Assembly (NCBI RefSeq): GCF_019510245.1
Contig: NZ_JAEKKT010000170.1
Coordinates: 1-42,499, forward strand
Length of the DNA stretch: 42,499 nucleotides
From: Streptomyces sp.
GTDB lineage: Bacteria > Actinomycetota > Actinomycetes > Streptomycetales > Streptomycetaceae
Direction of reading: 5' to 3'
Shown here one piece after another: positions 32,812 through 42,200 of this stretch (its first letter is position 1; every line of letters begins with the position of its first letter). The translations under genes and the position numbers were made by a program. Below the pieces are notes generated by a model, which was not told the DNA's origin, did no database searches, and worked only from the letters and a program-made list of their open reading frames with translations.

Positions 32812-34408
32812 GCTGTGCGCGAGGTAGTGCTCCAGCGGGAAGAGCTGGTCTTCCTGGCGGATCCGGGGATCGGTGTGGCGTGGGTGCAGGACGGTGGCGA
32901 GGTGATCCAAGTCGGTGTCAGATGCCGGACGGCGGGGGCTCGGTGCCCGGGCGGTGGGAGCTGGTCCGGGCGGCTGCACGGCTCTTACCTGCGGTTTCCC
33001 GCTGCCTCCCGGTGGCGGGACGGCGGGTGCTGCTGCGGCTTCGTGTCCGGCGCTTCACGTGCGAAGACGTCTGCTGCGGGCGGCGGACGTTCCTCGGGCA
33101 GGTCGCGGGCCTGACCCGGCGGTGCAGCCAGTGCACCGAACGAATGCGGTCGGTGCTGGCGGAGGTCGGCCTCGCCCTGGCCGGCCGCGCCGGTGCCCGG
33201 CTGGCCGACGTCTTCGGGGCGAGGACCGGCCGGAACACGGTCCTACGGCCCGTCGGCGCTCTCCCCGGACCCCAGCCACCGGTCCCGCGTGCGGTCGGCG
33301 TCGGCGAGTACGCGATGCGCAAGGGCCGTGTCTGGAGGACCGTGCCGGCCGACGTCGAGACCCGCAGACCGGTGGACCTCCTGCCGGATCGCGAGGGCAG
33401 ACACGGTCGCGGCCCGGCTGGCCGAGCACCCGGGGATCGAGGCCGTCTGCCGTGACCGTGCCCCGTTCTTCGCCGAGGGCGCCAGGACCGGGGCACCCGC
33501 CGCGGTCCAAGTCGCCGACCGGTTCCGCCTCTGGCGCAGCCTCGGCGAAGCGGCCGAGCGGTGCGTCTCCCGCCGCCGTCCGTGCCTCCGCGCGGCCTTG
33601 GCCGCATCGGAGTCGGAGAAGGCTCCAGCTCTGGCACCGGCCAAGAGCGGGTCGCCGTGGCCCACTGGGACCGGTTCGCCGACCGCACCCGCGCCACGCA
33701 CGCCGCCGTCCACGCGCTGCTGGCCGCCGGCCACAGCCGACGCTCGATCCAGCGGCAGCCCGGCATGACGTGTCGCACCGTCCAACGGCTGGCCGGCGCC
33801 GCGAGGCCGCAAGACCTGTTCCAGGGGCGGTGGCAGAACCGCAGGACCAGGCTCGACGACTTCAAGCCCTACCTGCACGAGCGATGGGCCGAAGGCTGCA
33901 CGAACGCCTTGGTCCTTCGGGAAGAGGCCAGGACGCACGGCTACACCGGCGGCTACGGAGCCGTCCGCGCCTGCCTCCAGCCGTTTTGCACATCCCCGGC
34001 CGCACCGGCAACCCGGCCACCGCCCCGCGCCCGGTCACCGGCTGGATCCTGACTCACCCCGACACTCTGCCTGGGAACGAGCGCCTGAAGCTCAAATCCG
34101 TCCTCGCCGGCTGCCCCGAACCGGAGGCCCTCACCGGGCACGTCCGCGCGTTCGGGAAGATACTCACCCAGCTCCAGGGCTGCCGGCTCCCGCACTGGAT
34201 CGAGGCGGTCCGCGCCGACGATCTGCCCAGCCTCCACACCTTCGTCAACGGTCTCGAACGAGATCTCGCCGCCGTCACCGCCGGCCTGACACTGCCGTGG
34301 AGCTCCGGCGTCGTCGAAGGCCACGTCAACCGGATCAAGATGATCAAGCGCCAGATGTACGGCCGGGCCGGCTTCGGCCTGCTGCGGAAGCGAGTCCTGC
34401 TGGCCTGA
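32812..34408 (+). pseudogene. ISL3-family transposase, multiply frameshifted
   Basis: One ISL3-type protein can be followed across at least four frame changes. The N-terminal part is VLQREELVFLADPGIGVAWV with GGEVIQVGVRCRTAGARCP, then VLLRLRVRRFTCEDVCCGRR and RSVLAEVGLALAGRAGARL. The catalytic core follows as IEAVCRDRAPFFAEGA (Asp) and VQVADRFRLWRSLGEAAERC. A helix-turn-helix (SRRSIQRQPGMTCRTVQRLA) comes next, and the C-terminus LTLPWSSGVVEGHVNRIKMI (Glu) ends at 34408. It aligns end to end with the intact ISL3 transposase at 40203-41795 but is a clearly different element. Inactive. Confidence 0.88.
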
Positions 34409-34517
34409 CCGCAGCTCTGTTGCTCAACGAGCCGGTCTGTTCAGCTGATCGCGAGCGACACAGGATCCAGGCCCGGCTTGCTCCGGCACGAGTCGACGGC
34501 CCGGGCCGCCCGAGCAG

Positions 34518-34825
34518 TCACGGCGCCTGTCGGCTGAGTTCGGGTGCCAGCGGCGTGCACTGGTCGTCGGTGCGCAACGGCTCGGGGCTGACTCGGACTG
34601 CCTCCACGTGGAAGGCCAGGTGATCCACGTCGTGCCACAGCCACATCGCGCCGACGTGCAGACCGCTGCCGGCTGTGAGCGGCGGGGTGAACTCACAACC
34701 CCGAGCCACCACCCGTGATCGTCGATCCACAGCCGCGACCGACCGTGCCGGGCCGGGCCGAGCGGCTTCAGAAACTCCCACGCCGCCGGGGTGATGATCC
34801 GGAGAACCGGGCTGTGATCTGCCAT
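34518..34825 (-). pseudogene. Hypothetical actinobacterial protein, frameshifted
   Basis: ATG 34825 opens MADHSPVLRIITPAAWEFLK and continues with HGRSRLWIDDHGWWLGVV. Near 34695 the frame changes, and the next part is EFTPPLTAGSGLHVGAMWLW, HDVDHLAFHVEAVRV, ending at 34518. The joined sequence matches a widespread hypothetical family with RLWVDDHGWWL and VGAMWLW motifs; its role is unknown to me. The C-terminal half normally present after LAFH is also short here, so two defects are likely. Confidence 0.6.
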
Positions 34826-35040
34826 GACTGGGATTGCCGACCGTCCTGCCGGCACCTCCGTAGGTCCTGAGCGTCACCGTTGCACAGAAGTTGGACCAGA
34901 GCCCGTTCTCGTGGGCAGGGCCACCCGCCCAGGGGGTGAGGTGGGAGGGGCCCGCTGTGCGGGGGCAGGGGCGCGGGGAACACACCGGCGTGCGCACGGC
35001 GCCCCGGTGCCGCCCTGTTGCCGGGCCGCGCCCGGGCCGT

Positions 35041-36888
35041 CTACGCCTCGCGGCGCTGTGCTTCCTCCCGTGTGGGCTGGGAGGGGATGCTCGTCGTGAG
35101 CGGTGCGATGGGGCGGGTGCTGGTGCGCGGGACTCCTTCGTAGCGGCTGGGGAAGGGGTATTTGCGGTCCAGGAACCTGCGGATGGCGGCCTGGGCAGCC
35201 GGTCTGGCCTCCGGGGGCGTGTCCACGTCGTTGAGGCAGAAGAAGTCGATGTCCTCGCCGGCGGCGAGGCGGGCCAGACGGCGGTGCATGTCCGGTGTGC
35301 CCAGCTGGACGTAGCGGAAGCGGTAGTCGGCGGGGACGGCCCGGCCCGTTGCCATCGCCCAGTGGTGGTGGAGCGTGGATGCCGGAGCGACGTCGGCGGT
35401 GGAACGGAAACGGGAATGGGACGTCTGTTTGAGTTCCTCGATTTCCAGGCTCTCCATCTCGCGCATCACGGACAGCAGTTGGGGGTGGGGGGTGTGCAGC
35501 GACTTGTGCGTGATGTGTCTGCCGTGGAAGCGCCTGATCACCTCGCGGGCGTTCTTGCCGGCGGAGTTCGGGGCCGGTTCGAGTGGGTGCGGGGCGCCTA
35601 CGCCGAGTTTCAGGGGAGACAGGGGGATGCGGGCGATGCCGTTGCCGTGGAAGAAGTGCTCGGGGTGTACCGGGCGGTTGATGAAGACGTCGTCGTTGAA
35701 GTATAGGTAGTGCTCCGACAGGCCCGGGATGTGGTGCAGGCGGCTCTCTATCGCGTGCGAGTTGAACACCGGGAGTGCGTCGGGCGGGAGGATCTCCCGG
35801 TGGTCGATCACCGTCAGGCCTTCCGCCTGCGGGTCCAGCCAGGACGGGATCTGGGAGTCGGTGACCAGGTAGACGTGCCGGACGAACCCGGCGTACATCT
35901 CCAGCGAGCGCAGCGCGTACTTCAGTTCGTCATGGCTGGTGTAGCGGGAGGCGCCGGTCTCGCGCGGAGCGATGACGTTGTCGGAGAGTTCCTGGTGGGC
36001 CCGGCGCTTCGCGGCCATCGCCGGGTCGTCCCCGTCCACCCAGGTGTACACGGCGTCGAGGGGGAACAGCACCTCGTCGATGCCGGGCTCGGCGAACGGG
36101 GCGAACGTCGGGACGGTTCGGCGGCGGACCGCCACCGCCGCCGGTTGCCGCGCCGTCACCGGGAGCACTTCCGCCACGGGGTTGCGGCGCGGGGCGACGA
36201 GCGCCGGCCCGAAGACGTCCGGCAGCCGGCTGCCGGGCACGGTGAGCCAGGCCAGTTCGGTGCCGCCGGCGCTGCCCGCGGCTGAATCCGAGGGAGCGCC
36301 GAGGTCCCGGCCGTGCCGCCAGAACTCGATGTCGCACCCCGTCTCCAGGCCGCTGAGCACCTGCCCTGCCGGGCCCAGGCGTACCTCGCCGGTGCGCAGT
36401 ACGGCGGCCCGCCGCAGCGCCCGGGGCAGCCTGCCGTCGGCCCACAGCACCGCGGTCGTCACGGCGCCGCCCGGTCCGACGGCGCCGACGTACCCGGCGG
36501 TGCCGGCGAAGCACTGGGCGGCGCGGGCGAGGATCGCGTCGCGGTGGGTCTCCTCGACGCCGACGACCTGCCGCGGCGCGCCGTGTCCGTGGTCGGAGGG
36601 AATAAGGAAGTACGGGACGTGCAGCCCTTCCAGGAGGGTGCAGACCCGTTCGAGATCGGCTCCGGCGGCGTTTGCGGCCGTGTAGGCGTCGACCGTACGG
36701 CCGTACAGCCGCGTCGGTCCGAAGGCGATCCCGCGCCCGGGGACGGCGGCGCGCAGGCGTCGTCGGGCCCGGGTCGCGCGCAGCGCCCAGAGCCCGGCCG
36801 ACAGCCAGGCGCACAGGCGCGCCGGCAGGTTACGGGCGGCGCGCAGGCCCGCGGGCGCCGTGAACGTGAAGCGGTGACGGATGTCCAT
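35041..36888 (-). CDS. Stealth-family protein (sugar phosphotransferase type)
   Basis: 615 residues. ATG 36888 lies 15 bp after the stop of the upstream paralogue. The first about 270 residues are a variable region with a basic start. The four Stealth conserved regions follow: CR1 DAVYTWVDGDDP (about 278-289); CR2 RYTSHDELKYALRSLEMYAG with VYLVTDSQIPSWLD; CR3 LHHIPGLSEHYLYFNDDVFI with HFFHGNG; CR4 DFFCLNDVDTPPE near 555. Stealth proteins transfer hexose-1-phosphate units to build phosphodiester-linked surface glycans (SacB/CpsY type) and include GlcNAc-1-phosphotransferase. No signal peptide, so it is probably cytoplasmic and membrane-associated. Co-transcribed with the second Stealth gene. 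Confidence 0.92.
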   Translation of the reverse strand: MDIRHRFTFTAPAGLRAARNLPARLCAWLSAGLWALRATRARRRLRAAVPGRGIAFGPTRLYGRTVDAYTAANAAGADLERVCTLLEGLHVPYFLIPSDHGHGAPRQVVGVEETHRDAILARAAQCFAGTAGYVGAVGPGGAVTTAVLWADGRLPRALRRAAVLRTGEVRLGPAGQVLSGLETGCDIEFWRHGRDLGAPSDSAAGSAGGTELAWLTVPGSRLPDVFGPALVAPRRNPVAEVLPVTARQPAAVAVRRRTVPTFAPFAEPGIDEVLFPLDAVYTWVDGDDPAMAAKRRAHQELSDNVIAPRETGASRYTSHDELKYALRSLEMYAGFVRHVYLVTDSQIPSWLDPQAEGLTVIDHREILPPDALPVFNSHAIESRLHHIPGLSEHYLYFNDDVFINRPVHPEHFFHGNGIARIPLSPLKLGVGAPHPLEPAPNSAGKNAREVIRRFHGRHITHKSLHTPHPQLLSVMREMESLEIEELKQTSHSRFRSTADVAPASTLHHHWAMATGRAVPADYRFRYVQLGTPDMHRRLARLAAGEDIDFFCLNDVDTPPEARPAAQAAIRRFLDRKYPFPSRYEGVPRTSTRPIAPLTTSIPSQPTREEAQRREA

Positions 36889-36903
36889 GCCCCCCAGCCC
36901 CCG

Positions 36904-38625
36904 TCAGTTCTGCTTCTCGACGGGCTTTTCGACGGGCTTCTCGAAGGGGCTCGCGAAGGGGAAGTAGTCCTCCAGGAACTCGTGCATCCGGACGCCGACC
37001 CGTTCCCGCTCCTCCGGCGGCACGTCGACGTCGTTGAGGCAGAAGAAGTCGAAGCGGCGGGTGCGGCGCAGGTCGGCCAGGCGGGCCTCGGCGTCCGGAC
37101 GGCTGATGTTGACGTACCGGAAGCCGAACCGGCCCGGCACACCGCGGCCGGTCATCAGCGCGTACTGGTAGAGCAGCGGGGCCGTAACGGCGATGTCCTG
37201 CGGCGAGCGGAAGCGGGACGCCGTGGTGCGGCCGATGTCCTGCGGGAAGAGGTCCTCCAGGTCCCGCAGGGTCTCGCGGTGCTGCGGCAGCGGCGTGTGC
37301 ATGAAGTTGTTCGTGGTCATCCGCCCGAACTTCTCCAGCAGCAGCCGGCGGACGTTCTTGCTCGCGGAGTTGGTGGCGGTCTCCTCGGCGTGCGGCTTGC
37401 CGACCCCGATCTTGAGCGGGGACACCGGGATCTTCATCAGACCGCTGCCGTGGAAGAAGTGCTCCGCGGTGACCCGGCGGCCGACGAACACGTCGTCGTT
37501 GAAGTAGAGGTAGTGGTCCGACAGGCCGGGGATGTGGTGCAGCCGGGTCTCGATCGCGTGCGAGTTGAACACCGGCAGGACGTCCGCCGGGAAGATGTCG
37601 CGGTGGTCGACGACCGTGATCCCCGGGGCCGTGTCGTCGAGCCAGTGCGGCTTCTGGCCGTCGGTAACGAGGTAGATGTGACGGACGAAGTCGGCGTACA
37701 TGGCCAGCGAGCGCAGTGAGTACTTCAGCTCGTCGTGGCTCGTGTAGCGGGAGGCGTTGGTCTCCTTGTCCAGGATCTCGGCGGTGCCGCGCTCCTGGTA
37801 GCGGGCGCGCTTGGCCCGCATCTGCGGCTCCTCGCCGTCCACCCAGGTGTAGACGACGTCGACGGGGAAGGTCACGTCGTTCACGGTCGGCAGGGTGAGC
37901 GCGGCGAAGCTCGGCAGCTCCCGGTCGCCGATCCGGACCACGGCCGGTGTCTGCTCGGACGCCGGCAGTACGTCGGTGATGCCGTTGTTGCGGGGTGCGA
38001 CGAGGGACTCGGCGAAGACGTCCTCGCAGGCCTGCGGCTGGACCGCGGCCAGGCGCCGGGGCCCTGCGGCGGAGGCGAGGAGCTGTGCCCCGTCCTCCCA
38101 GAACTCGACGTCGCAGGCGAGTTCCGGGCCGGCGAGCAGCTGGCCCGCGGGGCCCAGGTGGTTCTCCCCGATCCGCAGGACCGGGGCCGTACGCAGCGCG
38201 GCCGGCAGGATGCCGTCCATGAACAGGGCGGGGTGCCTGAGCTTTCCGCCGGGCAGCGGTCTGCCGATGAACACCGCCTTCCCCGCGTTCTGCGCCTCCA
38301 GGGCGGTGAGGAGACGCTCCCGGTCCACGGCGTTCACACCGACCGTGTGGCGCGTGCGCGAGGCCGGCACCAGGAAGTAGGGGATGCCGTCGTGCTCCAG
38401 CGCGGCGAGGACCAGTCCGAGGTTGGCGGCGGCCGCCTCGGCGGCGCTGAACCGGGTCACGACCCGTCCGTAGAGCTGCTGGCCGCGCACCGCCACCGGG
38501 CGGAGCACCGGGTCCGTGACCGCCGCCATGCGGCGCCGCCGCATGGTGCGCAGCTGCCAGACCTTCTCGGCGGCCTTCCGCTCGACTCGCGGTCGTATCC
38601 GCCGGGCAAAGGAACGCACGGTCAC
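36904..38625 (-). CDS. Stealth-family protein (sugar phosphotransferase type), first gene of pair
   Basis: 573 residues. GTG 38625 (MTVRSFARRIRPRVERKAAE) follows GAGGAG. The layout matches the downstream paralogue: basic N-terminus, variable domain to about 250, CR1 DVVYTWVDGEEP (about 256-267), CR2 RYTSHDELKYSLRSLAMYAD, CR3 LHHIPGLSDHYLYFNDDVFV with EHFFHGSG, and CR4 FDFFCLNDVDVPPEER. The two are roughly half identical over the conserved regions but diverge strongly in the N-terminal third, suggesting old duplication and different acceptors. The C-terminus ends in short EKPV repeats. First gene of the operon; the AT-richer 38630-38720 stretch probably holds the promoter. No glycosyltransferases or export genes are nearby. 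Confidence 0.92.
   Translation of the reverse strand: MTVRSFARRIRPRVERKAAEKVWQLRTMRRRRMAAVTDPVLRPVAVRGQQLYGRVVTRFSAAEAAAANLGLVLAALEHDGIPYFLVPASRTRHTVGVNAVDRERLLTALEAQNAGKAVFIGRPLPGGKLRHPALFMDGILPAALRTAPVLRIGENHLGPAGQLLAGPELACDVEFWEDGAQLLASAAGPRRLAAVQPQACEDVFAESLVAPRNNGITDVLPASEQTPAVVRIGDRELPSFAALTLPTVNDVTFPVDVVYTWVDGEEPQMRAKRARYQERGTAEILDKETNASRYTSHDELKYSLRSLAMYADFVRHIYLVTDGQKPHWLDDTAPGITVVDHRDIFPADVLPVFNSHAIETRLHHIPGLSDHYLYFNDDVFVGRRVTAEHFFHGSGLMKIPVSPLKIGVGKPHAEETATNSASKNVRRLLLEKFGRMTTNNFMHTPLPQHRETLRDLEDLFPQDIGRTTASRFRSPQDIAVTAPLLYQYALMTGRGVPGRFGFRYVNISRPDAEARLADLRRTRRFDFFCLNDVDVPPEERERVGVRMHEFLEDYFPFASPFEKPVEKPVEKQN
36913..36948. repeat. 12-bp tandem repeat (three units) at the Stealth gene 3' end
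   Basis: CTTCTCGACGGG, CTTTTCGACGGG and CTTCTCGAAGGG follow each other at 36913-36948, encoding the FEKPVEKPVEK tail. The units differ by single bases. Confidence 0.85.
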
Positions 38626-39119
38626 GTTCTGAGCTCCTCTACATCAACCTCTGTACAACCTTGCGTTAACCAGACGGACACCTGGGTCGGATGGTTGTAG
38701 AAAATTTCTCAGAGAATTAAGGAAAAGCCGAACGCGCACACAACCGCCTCACACCTGAGTGTGCTACAGGCTCGCCGGCGGTACGTGGTGACGGCTACTG
38801 GCAGGATCGCGAAGGCCAGGACGCCGCCGGTGAGGGCGAGGACGGGAGGGCCGGCCGCGCCGACGAGGAGGCCGCAGCTCAGGCCGCCACCGCATTCCAC
38901 GGTCACGGAGCGTGGACAGCAGCTGCCTCACACCACCCGATACAGCGCTCAGGATGATCGACGCCTACCCATCCCAAGGCCGTGGACGAGACCTTCGTGG
39001 TCCCGCGCAGGCGGGGGAGGGTACGTCCCCGCCGAAGGCCACCACGAACACAGCGTCCGCTGCCGCAGCGCCTGGCGCCGCCTGACACCAGGCACCCTTG
39101 GCAGACTTGATTCCACAGA
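38626..39119. other. Region upstream of Stealth operon with an MFS-like scrap
   Basis: 38630-38720 is AT-richer than its surroundings and is the probable promoter area for the Stealth pair. 38760-38906 holds a minus-strand membrane-protein scrap (listed separately). 38910-39119 shows nothing recognisable. Confidence 0.4.
38760..38906 (-). pseudogene. Membrane transporter C-terminal scrap (MFS-like?)
   Basis: Reads CGGGLSCGLLVGAAGPPVLA then LTGGVLAFAILPVAVTTYRR: two hydrophobic segments joined by a short turn, as in the last two helices of a major-facilitator exporter. No start or upstream part exists. Identification rests on pattern only. Confidence 0.3.
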
Positions 39120-39544
39120 ATGCGAAACCGGCACGCCACGTGGCTGGAGCGCATCGACCGCAAGGCTGATGCCCTGCGGCAGCGACAAGCCGAAGAGGAG
39201 CGCGCCCGGCACGCCGCCCGCCCACGCCGGACCGGATCCTCGAACTGAACCGCGCCACGGGGCACCCCCCGGCCGCGCATGCCGGCGACTGCGGGATGGC
39301 CGACCGCCGGAGACAGCCGGTCGGCCAATGCGACGCCCGCCGCCTCCTCACCACCGGCAGGGTGCCGTCCTGCCCGGCGTGCCGCCCGGACACCGCACGG
39401 CACATCGCCGGGCTCAGCCGGCCCCGCTCGCCCGCCTGCCCGCGTCACGGAGAACCTTGTGCAGGGGACAGCGTCCCCGGGCCTCACCTCTTGCCCATGA
39501 GGACGATCGTTCGGCGATGCCTCATGGAGCCTTTCGCCGCGTAG
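39120..39544 (+). pseudogene. Small Streptomyces hypothetical protein (DUF6233-like), frameshifted
   Basis: ATG 39120 gives RHATWLERIDRKADALRQRQ and AEEERARHAARP, a coiled helix. After a frame change near 39225 the sequence continues ILELNRATGHPPAAHAGDCG, MADRRRQPVGQCDARRLLTT and SCPACRPDTARHIAGL. The GDC and CxxCxPDT motifs and the helical start match a common family of short Streptomyces proteins; the DUF6233 label is from memory. Function unknown. The break makes it non-functional unless it is a sequence error. Confidence 0.5.
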
Positions 39545-39555
39545 GCGACCGCCCT

Positions 39556-40085
39556 TCACGGCCACGCACACCTCAGTGGCCCGTCCCGGATCTCACGGGG
39601 CGGCCCACCGTCATGTCCGGCCGCTACCGGCTGCCAGCGCATGCCGAGCTGGTCGAGGTCGGCGCGGCGCTGCGGGCTGAGCTTGGCGGCCCTCCTGCGG
39701 ACGTTGTCGAGCCAGGCCCCCCAGCTCGTGCTCGGCGCCGTCCACGATCTCCACCGTCTTGCGCGGCGCCTGCAAGTGGCCCTCGCGGGCATGGAACTGG
39801 CGGGCGGCGACGAGGTTCGCCGTCCAGCGGGCATCCTGCGACCGGGGCGCGCCCGCGGCCGGCTCTCCCTCGGCGGCAGGCTCGATGCCGACTGTCTCCA
39901 GGAGCCACTGCTGTGCGGGCATCAGCCGCTCCCACCCGGCCCGCTGCGCGGCGATCCACACGGCCAGGTCCTCGCCCTGGACGATGAGTTGACCCGGTGC
40001 GGCCGGGAGGGCGCCGTCCGCTTTCACCTGGGCGAGTACGAGCCGGAACATGCGCTGCCAGGAGATCTCCCATGCCGGGCGCCAC
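39556..40085 (-). pseudogene. Helicase-associated domain protein, fragment
   Basis: Reads WEISWQRMFRLVLAQVKADG, LIVQGEDLAVWIAAQRAGWE, LMPAQQWLLETVGIEP and ARWTANLVAARQFHAREGHL, then a frame change near 39720 to HELGAWLDNVRRRAAKLSPQ and RRADLDQLGMRW. These are two consecutive helicase-associated repeats (W-x-WL-xxQR and W-LxNxRRRxxKL patterns) found at the C-termini of large actinomycete DEAD/DEAH helicases. The ATPase part is absent; its expected position is now occupied by the ISL3 element that begins about 40 bp away. Confidence 0.75.
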
Positions 40086-40126
40086 CCGGGGCCTCGGCAA
40101 GCCGGACGAGGGCACCGTCTGAGACT

Positions 40127-40149
40127 GGCTCTGTCCGCAGTTCCGTGAA
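40127..40149 (+). repeat. Left terminal inverted repeat of ISL3 element
   Basis: GGCTCTGTCCGCAGTTCCGT plus GAA. It is the reverse complement of 42201-42223 except at the third base (C here, G in the right end read inward). It starts 76 bp before the transposase start codon. Confidence 0.88.
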
Positions 40150-40202
40150 TCCCCAGGTCAGCGATGTGAGCGAGGGACCGCTTCGGCAGAGTATGTCCCG
40201 GC

Positions 40203-41795
40203 ATGGCGAGCAAGACGGTCGAGGCTGTGCTGTTTCCCGGGATAGATGTGCGAGTGGAGCACGTCAGCGACTCCTGCGACGTCCCGGTGGTGGAGGCGGT
40301 GTCCACCGCTCGCCCGAGCCGTTGCCCCGACTGCCGGAAAAAGGCAAGGCGCACGCACAGCTCGTATCAACGCGGCTTGAACGAAAGGCCGTTGGGATCT
40401 CACCGGGTCATAGTCCGGCTGCGGGTCCGTCGATACTTCTGTGACCGGAAAAGCTGTGCCCGCAAGACGTTCGTGGAGCAGGTGCCGGGCCTGTCCGAGC
40501 GGCACCGCCGCTCCAGCACGGGTCTGACAGGCTGGCTGCGGTCGATCGCGATCGAGCTCGGCGGACGTCCGGCCGCGCGGTTGTGCCGCCGCCTGCGGCT
40601 GGCCGCGGGCCGGACCCGGCTGCTCAGGCTGCTGACGGCGCCGACGGTGCCGGCCCGTGCGCCGCGGGTGCCGGGGGTGGACGAGTTCGCCTTCCGCAAG
40701 GGCTGCACCTACGGCACCGTGCTGGTGGACGTCGAGGCCGGCCGGGTCGTGGACGTACTGCCCGACCGCACCTCGGAGACGTTCGCGGCCTGGCTCACCG
40801 AGCATCCCGGCGCGGAGATCATCTGCCGGGACCGGGCCACCGCCTACACCAAGGCAGTCAGGGAAGCCGCCCCTCACGCCGAAGTCGCCGACCGGTGGCA
40901 CCTGTTGCAGAACCTGTCCGCTGCGGTGGAGAAGACCTGCCACCAGCACCGCGACTGCCTGCGCAAACGTGCCGAGGAGGAGACGGTGACCGAGGTGCCG
41001 GAGCCGCCCCCGATGCTGTTACCGCCTGCGGAACTGCCCCGCACCCAGATCATCGAACGCACCCGCCATCGCCATGAAGACATCCATCGCCTGCTGGAGA
41101 AACGCTGGACGATCAGCGCCATCGCCCGCCGTCTCAACCTCGACCGCACGACCGTGCGCCGCTTCCGCGACACCGCTCTCGACGAGCTGCTGGCCTCCGC
41201 CCGCGAGCGACGCCCAGACGGCGTGCCGGAGCCGTTCAAGGCATACCTCAACGCCCGCTTCACTGAGGCTGAAGGCCAGGTCAGCGGCACCCGGCTGTTC
41301 CTGGAGATCCAGGCTCGCGGCTATCGCGGCAGCCGTCGGGTCGTCCGCAAACACCTCGCCGCCCTCCGCGTCGGCACCGCAGAACCGGTCCGGGCCGACA
41401 TTCCGAGCCCTCGGAAGATCACCTCGTGGATCATGCGGCCCCGGGAGACGCTCAACGAGAGCCAGGACGAGCGGCTCCTTCAAGTCCGGCTCGCCTGCCC
41501 GGACATCACCCGGGCCTGCGACCTCGCTCGGGCCTTCGCAGATCTGGTGCGTCACCGGCGCGGATACCTTCTGCTGGAGTGGATCCGGCAGGCCGAGCAG
41601 GACGCACCGAAGCCCATGAAGGGCTTCGCCGGCTTCCTCAGCCAGGACCTCGACGCAGTGACCGCAGGCCTGACCCTGCCCCGGAGCTCTGGAGCCGTCG
41701 AAGGAAACGTGAACCGGGTGAAGACACTCGAGCGGGCTATGTATGGCCGAGCCTCGTTCGCCCTCCTCCGGACCAGGATTCTCATCCAACCATGA
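40203..41795 (+). CDS. ISL3-family transposase
   Basis: 530 residues, intact from ATG 40203. The N-terminal zinc-binding part has CPDC (Cys 41, 44) and YFCDRKSCARKTF (Cys 80, 85), as usual for ISL3. The DDE catalytic domain follows: VPGVDEFAFRKG (first Asp), EIICRDRATAYTKAV (second Asp) and VADRWHLLQNLSAAVEKTC. An inserted helix-turn-helix (WTISAIARRLNLDRTTVRRF) lies near residues 295-315, and the catalytic Glu is in LPRSSGAVEGNVNRVKTLER near the end. It mobilises its element by cut-and-paste. No frameshift, in contrast to the ISL3 copy at 32812-34408. Confidence 0.95.
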   Translation: MASKTVEAVLFPGIDVRVEHVSDSCDVPVVEAVSTARPSRCPDCRKKARRTHSSYQRGLNERPLGSHRVIVRLRVRRYFCDRKSCARKTFVEQVPGLSERHRRSSTGLTGWLRSIAIELGGRPAARLCRRLRLAAGRTRLLRLLTAPTVPARAPRVPGVDEFAFRKGCTYGTVLVDVEAGRVVDVLPDRTSETFAAWLTEHPGAEIICRDRATAYTKAVREAAPHAEVADRWHLLQNLSAAVEKTCHQHRDCLRKRAEEETVTEVPEPPPMLLPPAELPRTQIIERTRHRHEDIHRLLEKRWTISAIARRLNLDRTTVRRFRDTALDELLASARERRPDGVPEPFKAYLNARFTEAEGQVSGTRLFLEIQARGYRGSRRVVRKHLAALRVGTAEPVRADIPSPRKITSWIMRPRETLNESQDERLLQVRLACPDITRACDLARAFADLVRHRRGYLLLEWIRQAEQDAPKPMKGFAGFLSQDLDAVTAGLTLPRSSGAVEGNVNRVKTLERAMYGRASFALLRTRILIQP

Positions 41796-41816
41796 GGGCT
41801 GCGGCCCACGCTCGCC

Positions 41817-42170
41817 TCACGCGACGAGCCTGGTAGCAAAGGCCGCTATCAGGGTGTCCGCCCTCAGTAGCAGCTCATGGTTGGAAGTTCCCGCCACGCG
41901 TACAGAAACCTCATCGCCACCCACGGCCTTGGCAAGATGCACTTCGAGGTGATGGTCCGATCCGACGAGTGGATAGCTGTACCAACGATCCGGGTGCTCA
42001 TCATCGGTGGCCTCAAGACCGACTTCGACCGCCTGCCAGTCGGTGCCATCGAAGTCATAGTTGGCGTAACGCGCCAAGAGAGCCATGAAGGGCTGGACGT
42101 CCTCGTTCCAGAACCAGCCCTCTATCCCGCGTGCCCGGTCGCTCTCCACCATCCGGCCAGGGTGCCACAT
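41817..42170 (-). CDS. Small hypothetical protein, ISL3 passenger gene
   Basis: 117 residues, acidic and soluble, with no signal peptide or membrane helix. ATG 42170 (MWHPGRMVESDRARGIEGWF) has AAGGAGCG about 10 bp upstream; ATG 42152 is an alternative. Visible features: EGWFWNEDVQPFMALLARYA, DFDGTDWQAVEVGL, DDEHPDRWYSYPLVGSDHH and VSVRVAGTSNHELLLRADTL. The mixed aromatic/acidic composition recalls small immunity-type or uncharacterised Streptomyces proteins, but no function can be claimed. It converges on the transposase gene with a 21-bp gap and starts 30 bp inside the right terminal repeat, so it lies fully within the element. Confidence 0.75.
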   Translation of the reverse strand: MWHPGRMVESDRARGIEGWFWNEDVQPFMALLARYANYDFDGTDWQAVEVGLEATDDEHPDRWYSYPLVGSDHHLEVHLAKAVGGDEVSVRVAGTSNHELLLRADTLIAAFATRLVA

Positions 42171-42200
42171 GCGGCATGTTCGCTCCTTGTCATATGTCCG

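Noticed and set aside
31359..33455. A plus-strand open frame of nearly 700 codons
   Set aside because: It runs out of frame across the DUF1206 gene and then partly coincides with ISL3 remnant sequence. Its translation is Arg/Gly-rich with no domain of its own, so it is a composition effect.
36313..37719. Long plus-strand frame opposite the Stealth genes
   Set aside because: It is the antisense shadow of two clearly conserved Stealth genes, with no start signal or recognisable motif.
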